DNA of 64,000 nucleotides from Amia ocellicauda. Its lineage: Eukaryota; Chordata; Actinopteri; Amiiformes; Amiidae. The stretch covers positions 3,466,501 to 3,530,500 of the forward strand of contig NC_089864.1 in assembly GCF_036373705.1 (NCBI RefSeq), given 5' to 3'. Positions 57,991-64,000 of this stretch are shown piece by piece. The notes beneath the pieces are model-generated. The model saw nothing but the letters and a program-made list of their open reading frames with translations. It had not been told where the DNA came from and did not search any database. Each line of letters opens with the position of its first letter. The first letter of the stretch is position 1. The position numbers were made by a program, and so were the translations under genes.

Positions 57991-58774
57991 ATATGGGTCT
58001 GAAGTCTTCAAATACACCTGCCTTTTGACCTACAATTTGATTGAACTGTGAATTTGTTTTTTTATGACACCAGACAATACATAGACACAATAAAACTATA
58101 AATAATCAAATCTACTAAAATTGGTGAATGTAAAATTGTATTTTACACACTCCATATGCCCATACATTGTTGTGCTACGTATTGTATCATATTTCATATG
58201 CATACATTAAAGAAACTGTAAAAAGTCAAATAAAATGAAAATGCTCATTTCTGAATGTTATCATTCAAACATTATTTCTTCCTTAATTTGTGATTTTAAT
58301 TTCTACATTTCCATTTGCACCGGGCAACACATGAACACATTTTGTATGGCTGTACACTGATACATACTTGGCAAGGGGTGGGAACTTGGTTGCCATTGCA
58401 AAAACAAGCAAAATAAATACTTGTTCCTGCCATGTGATGGCAGGGCAGATGTTGCAGATATGGCACAAGGGTTATTTGAGGAATTTGAGTACTAAACCTT
58501 GACAGTACTTGTTCCCAAACTTGTGGCACATTTGAGACACAGTGCATTAGGATAGATAAGAACATATGATTGTGTTTATGTCTCGGTTTATGTTCAGACT
58601 TGAGGTTTAAGCTGTAAACTTCCTTTAATAATAAAAATCGATAATAATAATCTGGAGCGTCAGGATACACGCTTTAAAGACGGGTCTCTGTGTCTCTTGT
58701 CAAACTACCTGCCGAGCCGCAGAGAACACAGACTGCTTAGCCCCTATTAATACATGAAGAAATACACCTGTATA

Positions 58775-59978
58775 CACTCACCTAAAGGATTATTAGGAAC
58801 ACCTGTTCAATTTCTCATTAATGCAATTATCTAACCAACCAATCACATGGCAGTTGCTTCAATGCATTTAGGGGTGTGGTCCTGGTCAAGACAATCTCCT
58901 GAACTCCAAACTGAATGTCTGAATGGGAAAGAAAGGTGATTTAAGCAATTTTGAGCGTGGCATGGTTGTTGGTGCCAGACGGGCTGGTCTGAGTATTTCA
59001 CAATCTGCTCAGTTACTGGGATTTTCACGCACAACCATTTCTAGGGTTTACAAAGAATGGTGTGAAAAAGGAAAAACATCCAGTATGTGGCAGTCCTGTG
59101 GGCGAAAATGCCTTGTTGATGCTAGAGGTCAGAGGAGAATGGGCCGACTGATTCAAGCTGATAGAAGAGCAATTTTGACTGAAATAACCACTCGTTACAA
59201 CCGAGGTATGCAGCAAAGCATTTGTGAAGCCACAACACGTACAACCTTGAGGCGGATGGGCTACAACAGCAGAAGACCCCACCGGGTACCACTCATCTCC
59301 ACTACAAATAGGAAAAAGAGGCTACAATTTGCACAAGCTCACCAAAATTGGACCGTTGAAGACTGGAAAAATGTTGCCTGGTCTGATGAGTCTCGATTTC
59401 TGTTGAGACATTCAGATGGTAGAGTCAGAATTTGGCGTAAACAGAATGAGAACATGGATCCATCATGCCTTGTTACCACTGTGCAGGCTGGTGGTGGTGG
59501 TGTAATGGTGTGGGGGATGTTTTCTTGGCACACTTTAGTCCCCTTAGTGCCAATTGGGCATCGTTTAAATGCCACGGCCTACCTGAGCATTGTTTCTGAC
59601 CATGTCCATCCCTTTATGACCACCATGTACCCATCCTCAGGATAATGCACCATGTCACAAAGGTCGAATCATTTCAAATTGGTTTCTTGAACATGACAAT
59701 GAGTTCACTGTACTAAACTGGCCCCCACAGTCACCAGATCTCAACCCAAAAGAGCATCTTTGGGATGTGGTGGAACGGGAGCTTCGTGCCCTGGATGTGC
59801 ATCCCACAAATCTCCATCAACTGCAAGATGCTATCCTACCAATATGGGCCAACATTTCTAAAGAATGCTTTCAGCACCTTGTTGAATCAATGCCACGTAG
59901 AATTAAGGCAGTTCTGAAGGCGAAAGGGGGTCAAACACAGTATTAGTATGGTGTTCCTAATAATCCTTTAGGTGAGTG
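58775..59978 (+). mobile_element. Tc1/mariner element copy 2, DD36E type
   Basis: 1204 bp between TA dinucleotides (58773-58774 and 59979-59980), with the same 28-bp perfect terminal repeats. It differs from copy 1 by one 17-bp deletion and about 13 substitutions (roughly 1%), so both moved recently. The right flank is a (TA)n array (59981-60016), a natural target for TA insertion. Confidence 0.92.
58923..59943 (+). pseudogene. DD36E transposase broken by a 17-bp deletion
   Basis: The frame runs intact from ATG at 58923 to about 59640. There 17 bp present in copy 1 (the start of DGYFQQ) are missing and the frame shifts just before the second catalytic Asp. The codon that is a stop in copy 1 is CAG here. 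The Ile before the catalytic Glu is Lys (NPKEHLW). Confidence 0.9.
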
Positions 59979-60020
<42 letters not shown>

Positions 60021-60167
60021 AATTAAAGGCCTACAAATTTCTAAATACAAAAGTCTAAACACTGGTGTTTCCTGTGAACTGTCATTCATTATGTAATATT
60101 CAAGTTCCTGTCACTGTGAGGTGGCTGTGAGAGGCAGAGCGACAACAGAACTGTATTGCCTCTATGA

Positions 60168-60216
<49 letters not shown>

Positions 60217-60222
60217 AATAAT
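60168..60222. repeat. (ATT)n microsatellite
   Basis: About 17 ATT units, followed by AATAAT in inverse sense. The region 60017-60900 otherwise has 'tatactgtaggctgtaatat' repeats (60370-60490) and no gene. Confidence 0.85.
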
Positions 60223-60899
60223 TGAATTGCTATCAATAATTCTATTTTTCACATAAACTATTATGTCCAAACACTTAATTGCTGATATCAACAATTAAAA
60301 GTTTGATATCAGAAATATATTCTTTGATATCAACAATTGCAATTGTTGTTATCAGAATATGGCTTACCATAGTACTGCAATATACTGTAGGCTGTAATAT
60401 GTTGTGCTGTAGTGTAATACAGCTCATTGTATTATTCTGTAATATACTGTAGGCTGTAGTATAGTGTGCTGTACTGCACCACACTACTATAACTACTACT
60501 GATTGTCTACCTGCACACAAGTCCAAGGTCATCATTTCCCAGGGAGTGTGTGTTTATGGGTGTTTGTTTTATTATTCATTTTCTGTGTCTATGTGAGTAT
60601 GTTACTCCGGCAGCCACACGATGTATATGGATGGGGGTGGATGTATATCTGTTCATATTATTGAAACTGACAGTGCGAGTTGAAATGCCGCAATTAAACA
60701 GGAGCTTTATGAATACACTGTTTTATTCGCGAATATACGGGCATCTTCAAGCAAACAGAGACGCGCTGATGCGCTGCTATCCTGATCATACGGTAGCGAT
60801 GGCAGCTGTGCCGCGCCTCGCCTGACTCAAATACAGACACCGAGGCAGCACCGCTGTCATGAAGGCTTTTTAACACCAAGTAGTGCCACTGGGTCACGA

Positions 60900-61302
60900 T
60901 ACGTTACTCAGACTGGCAGACAGATGCGTGAACACACGTCTGCATTAAGCTGACAGCGACCACGCACAACAAGTCACATATAAGGGATACAGGCGTTTGA
61001 CGAAGACAGCCCCGCTTGGTCTGTTTGTAGGAAGTTCCAGGGTCCTGGGCGCTGTGGCTGTGTTTGAGTATCCGGCCTTTGGAGACGGGCGGCGAGAGAG
61101 GGGGCGAGACGGCGCAGAAACAATCCACCGACTAATTACGGACGAAACCCCAAAACGCCCCCGTTAGCGGAGTCGACACGGCCTTAACTAGCGGAGCCCG
61201 GCTGCGACAGGGGAGATAATAAGGAGAAACGCCGCTGTTCTGTTGTCCTGTTGCGTCTGCGCGGGTCTGGGCTGAGGAGTAGCAGCGCAGTTGTACGGAG
61301 GG
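60900..61302 (+). promoter_or_regulatory. bag6: CpG-rich bag6 promoter and probable noncoding first exon
   Basis: CpG density rises sharply from about 61040 to 61330 without a TATA box, typical of a housekeeping promoter. A donor 'gaggggtgagtc' at about 61302 would end a noncoding exon that splices to the coding exon at 62587. The exact exon start cannot be read from sequence. Confidence 0.5.
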
Positions 61303-62592
61303 GTGAGTCGTGTTGACGTGCCGGTCTGATTAATAAACCCTGGGGATTCAACCAGGGGACAAAACGCACACAAACATCCACGTCTTTACAGCGGCGTTTC
61401 GGCCTGTTGTGCGCGAAAACGCCCTGCCTAATCCGCATATACAGCACCACCTTGTTCGCCTGCTTTGCGTCTTTTTTTAGGGCCAAACCCCCTCTCTGTG
61501 TTTCGCTGCCTGCCTCTGTTATTTTTTTTACCGGCGCTTTAAGGGTACCACTCAGTCTGCTCTTTAATACGGCCTGTCTGTATGTGTGACCATTGATTTT
61601 GAGCTGGAAGGCGTAGGTTAGTGTCGTGGCTGTTCTGCATTCCAATTCTAAAGCACATCGTGTTACGACAGTGGCGGCTGCCTGACGGTACAGTGGAGCA
61701 CAGTGCAGTGCCAGAGCTGTAATTCAACAAGTGACGCAGTTGATAATGAAGATGCCAGTTTCCTAATCTTCCGGTGTGTTTACTTCTGCTCATGTAACTG
61801 TAGAAGTGTGCTTCTAACTGTAGACATAAATACATGCACTTCATATTTCTAGCACCGAGGCCTACACGCACGCATTTGTTATTGATGTTGGTATAGTGTG
61901 GCAATTGGTAGATAAAGAGCAGTTTTGTCGTTTTTCATATCTTGTCCTATTATCCTATGGGAGATAATTCAAACTTCTGCCCCACAGAGATTATTCTGTT
62001 TCGTTTCTAAATCACGTGTGCACCAACAACATAAATCCATCTCCTCTCCTTTTTTGAGGGGGTAGGCTTTATACATGCATTAAATACTTACATTTTGTAT
62101 CATGGTCCCTCCCCCGAAATGAATGTATAGTCTGTTGGGAACAGCGTACTAATCAGATGTTGCTGGTGTCAGTATGAAGAATCCCCTTTTTAATGTACGG
62201 GTGAGGAATTTGGGGCCTCTTCACAGTATGATGCTAAGAGGCTGACGGGTGTCAATGTGGGCCTGAGTCCAGCTATAAACCGCAATCTCAGTGAACTGCT
62301 TTGAAAGCTTTGGCCAAAACTCCTCTGTTTCTGAATGTCCTTTCAGTGGCAGAACCTGTGTTTGAATTATGTTTTGTTTCTGCTCTCGGTACAGTCTGTA
62401 TAAAAGCTAGCTTCACATTGAGTCTCTGGTTTCTAACTTTTATTATTATAATCCCACCTGGGATTGTGCCCACGACCCGCTATACAGTCGAGAGTCCTGA
62501 TCGCTGCTCAACATGGCTGCTTTTGTTGTTTGCCTATTATTATAAATCTCACTAGTATTATTAGTCAACCTGCTGTTTCTCCTCAGGGCAGG

Positions 62593-63693
62593 ATGGTGGA
62601 GCCGGGGAAAATCGATGTGACGGTGAAGACACTGGACTCCCAGAGCCGCAGTTACAACGTGGGGGAAGAGGTGAGCATATAGCGCTGTTGAACGACACTG
62701 TGCTGTACTGTGAGCCTGATGTGTAGCACCTGCTGACTGACACTGCTGTACTGTGCTGTACACTCATGCTACTCTTTCGACTCCCTCTTCCCCCCCCAGA
62801 TCACAGTGAAGGAGTTTAAGGAGCACATAGCCAGCTCCGTGGGGATTCCTGTGGAGAAGCAGAGACTGATCTACCAGGGCCGCGTTCTGCAGGATGACAA
62901 GAAACTCGGAGAGTACAGTGAGTGACACGGTTTCTGATTCTCTAGAGAAGGGGTGGTGAACCTTTCTTGGCTTGAGTGCCCAATGACTGGTTTGTTTGGG
63001 TGCCAATGATAAATTAGGGATGTAAAAGTTCATACAGGGCCTAAACGGTAATTTTTGTAAACAATTATGCAAACATGCCAATAAAACAAACCTCAATCCA
63101 CAATACAAAAAAAAAAAAAAAAAAAACAAAGGACTGATCCATCTAACCCACCCTCCCGCCACCTGCATCCACTGCTTACCTCCCCCCACTGTTGCACCTT
63201 TTGGCAAGGTCAATATTGTAAATGAGAATTGGTTCTCAATAGATTTATCTGGTTAAATAACGGTGAAATGAAACAAATCCTCTGTGGTCTGGAGAGCATG
63301 TGAGCTCTAGCCTGCTAATGGGACTTTTACTGCAGAATATAAAGCTGAGGCACCAAGTAATTTCTCACAAAAAAATATGACTATGCAGGATTCATGTTTG
63401 CTCACAGATTATTTTATTTTAATGTTGATTTCATTTTTATTTCCCCTCTCTCTCCCCCTCTCTGTGCAGATGTTGATGGGAAGGTGATTCACTTGGTGGA
63501 ACGCGCCCCGCCCCAGACCACGCAGCCGGGGGGAGCCGGGGGCAGCGGCACCTCCGGGACGGGGGTGTCACCCCCCCCTCACTCCTCTTCCACAGCCCCC
63601 CCCGGCCCCCCCCACGACCGCAACGCCAACAGCTACGTGATGCTGGGCACTTTCAACCTGCCTGTCAACATCATGGACCCCCAGCAGATACAG
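62593..63693 (+). CDS. bag6: BAG6 (BAT3/Scythe), N-terminal part; continues past the window
   Basis: A cytosolic and nuclear chaperone holdase that guides tail-anchored and mislocalised proteins. Exons seen: 62587-62670 (ATG at 62593), 62800-62917 and 63470-63693 (donor GTAAAC). Phases are consistent, giving the first 140 residues. The ubiquitin-like domain (about residues 6-80) reads [19 protein letters not shown], then [20 protein letters not shown] and [20 protein letters not shown], then [14 protein letters not shown], almost the human BAG6 sequence. A Pro/Gly/Ser linker and [19 protein letters not shown] follow, also as in BAG6. The N-terminus is shorter than in human (begins MVEPGKIDV). 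The gene is transcribed away from apom, the human arrangement. The C-terminal BAG domain lies beyond the window. Confidence 0.95.
63190..63275 (+). mobile_element. LINE-like 3' tail in bag6 intron 3
   Basis: 'gtaaatgagaattggttctc' and 'tggttaaataacggtgaaat' match the common fish LINE tail ending GGTTAAATAAAGGTGAAAT. The upstream 62955-63120 stretch ('gtggtgaacctttcttggct') may be a separate repeat. Confidence 0.4.
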
Positions 63694-64000
63694 GTAAACT
63701 CCCCCCGTTCCTCCCACCCTCTTTTTAAGCCCTTTCTCAAACGGAAGCCACTCATCTCCTCGTCTCCTCCACACTTTTCCCCCTATGGCCATGGTCACCC
63801 CCTCACCCTCTTACTCCACCTGAAGGACCCGGGTCGCCCTTCTCTCACCCCCCACCAAGGACTGGGGTCAAATACATTGTTGCTACATTGTGCAAGTGTG
63901 TAGGTCATGTTGCCATTTTTGTGTAAATTATGTTCCGTCTACTCTTAAATGCCCAAATGCTGTTTACATTCCTCTGGTCTGGGTCTTCACAATGTTTTCT

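Noticed and set aside
972-59640. The 17-bp deletions in Ig unit 1 and in Tc1 copy 2 as a sign of one mechanism
   Set aside because: The sequences and contexts are unrelated; equal length is most simply coincidence.

Overview
The window is vertebrate nuclear DNA and almost certainly from a ray-finned fish. It has split genes with GT-AG introns, abundant (ATT)n, (CT)n and (GT)n arrays, Tc1/mariner and hAT-type elements, and a tRNA-derived SINE that shares its 3' tail with a LINE. The linkage of bag6, apom, MHC class I-like exons and Ig receptors is unlike the scattered class III genes of teleosts. Together with the SINE/LINE tail this makes a non-teleost such as gar or bowfin an attractive guess, but the species is not proven from the sequence.

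Layout. (1) 0-16.9 kb: a tandem cluster of three two-domain Ig receptor genes on the + strand. The first (853-1904, 5' part outside the window or lost) is frameshifted. The second (4315-6891) keeps both Ig domains and has a mucin-like stalk of ten-residue repeats, but stops just after the membrane segment. The third (9379-16034) is intact, encodes 349 residues and carries an ITIM and an ITSM-like motif. (2) 17-32 kb: an RGS3-like regulator of G-protein signalling (27725-31888), with a long upstream region and a striking 34-bp minisatellite in one intron. (3) 33-38 kb: a transposon-rich block with a decayed IS630/Tc1-type transposase, a DD36E Tc1/mariner element, an inserted fragment of ptges and an internally deleted Tc1-like copy. 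(4) 39.4-41.9 kb: ptges (microsomal prostaglandin E synthase-1) on the - strand, complete, with a TATA box. (5) 42-48.8 kb: no gene recognised; LINE ends, a gypsy scrap and a second, inverted minisatellite array. (6) 48.8-54.1 kb: apom (apolipoprotein M) on the - strand, complete, 185 residues. (7) 56.3-57.4 kb: a broken MHC class I-like gene on the - strand. (8) 58.8-60.0 kb: a second DD36E copy. (9) 61-64 kb: the start of bag6 on the + strand, running off the end.

How it fits together. apom and bag6 are adjacent and divergent here, as in the human MHC class III region, so this is MHC class III-type sequence. In human MHC class III the Ig receptor gene NCR3 lies close to BAG6, and BAG6 protein is a reported ligand of its product NKp30. 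Inhibitory Ig receptors about 46 kb from bag6, with a class I-like pseudogene between apom and bag6, therefore look like an MHC-linked innate receptor cluster. RGS3 and PTGES map to human 9q, in the MHC-paralogous region, so their presence beside class III genes may preserve an ancestral linkage (inference). All splice coordinates were read by eye from GT/AG sites and reading-frame phase.
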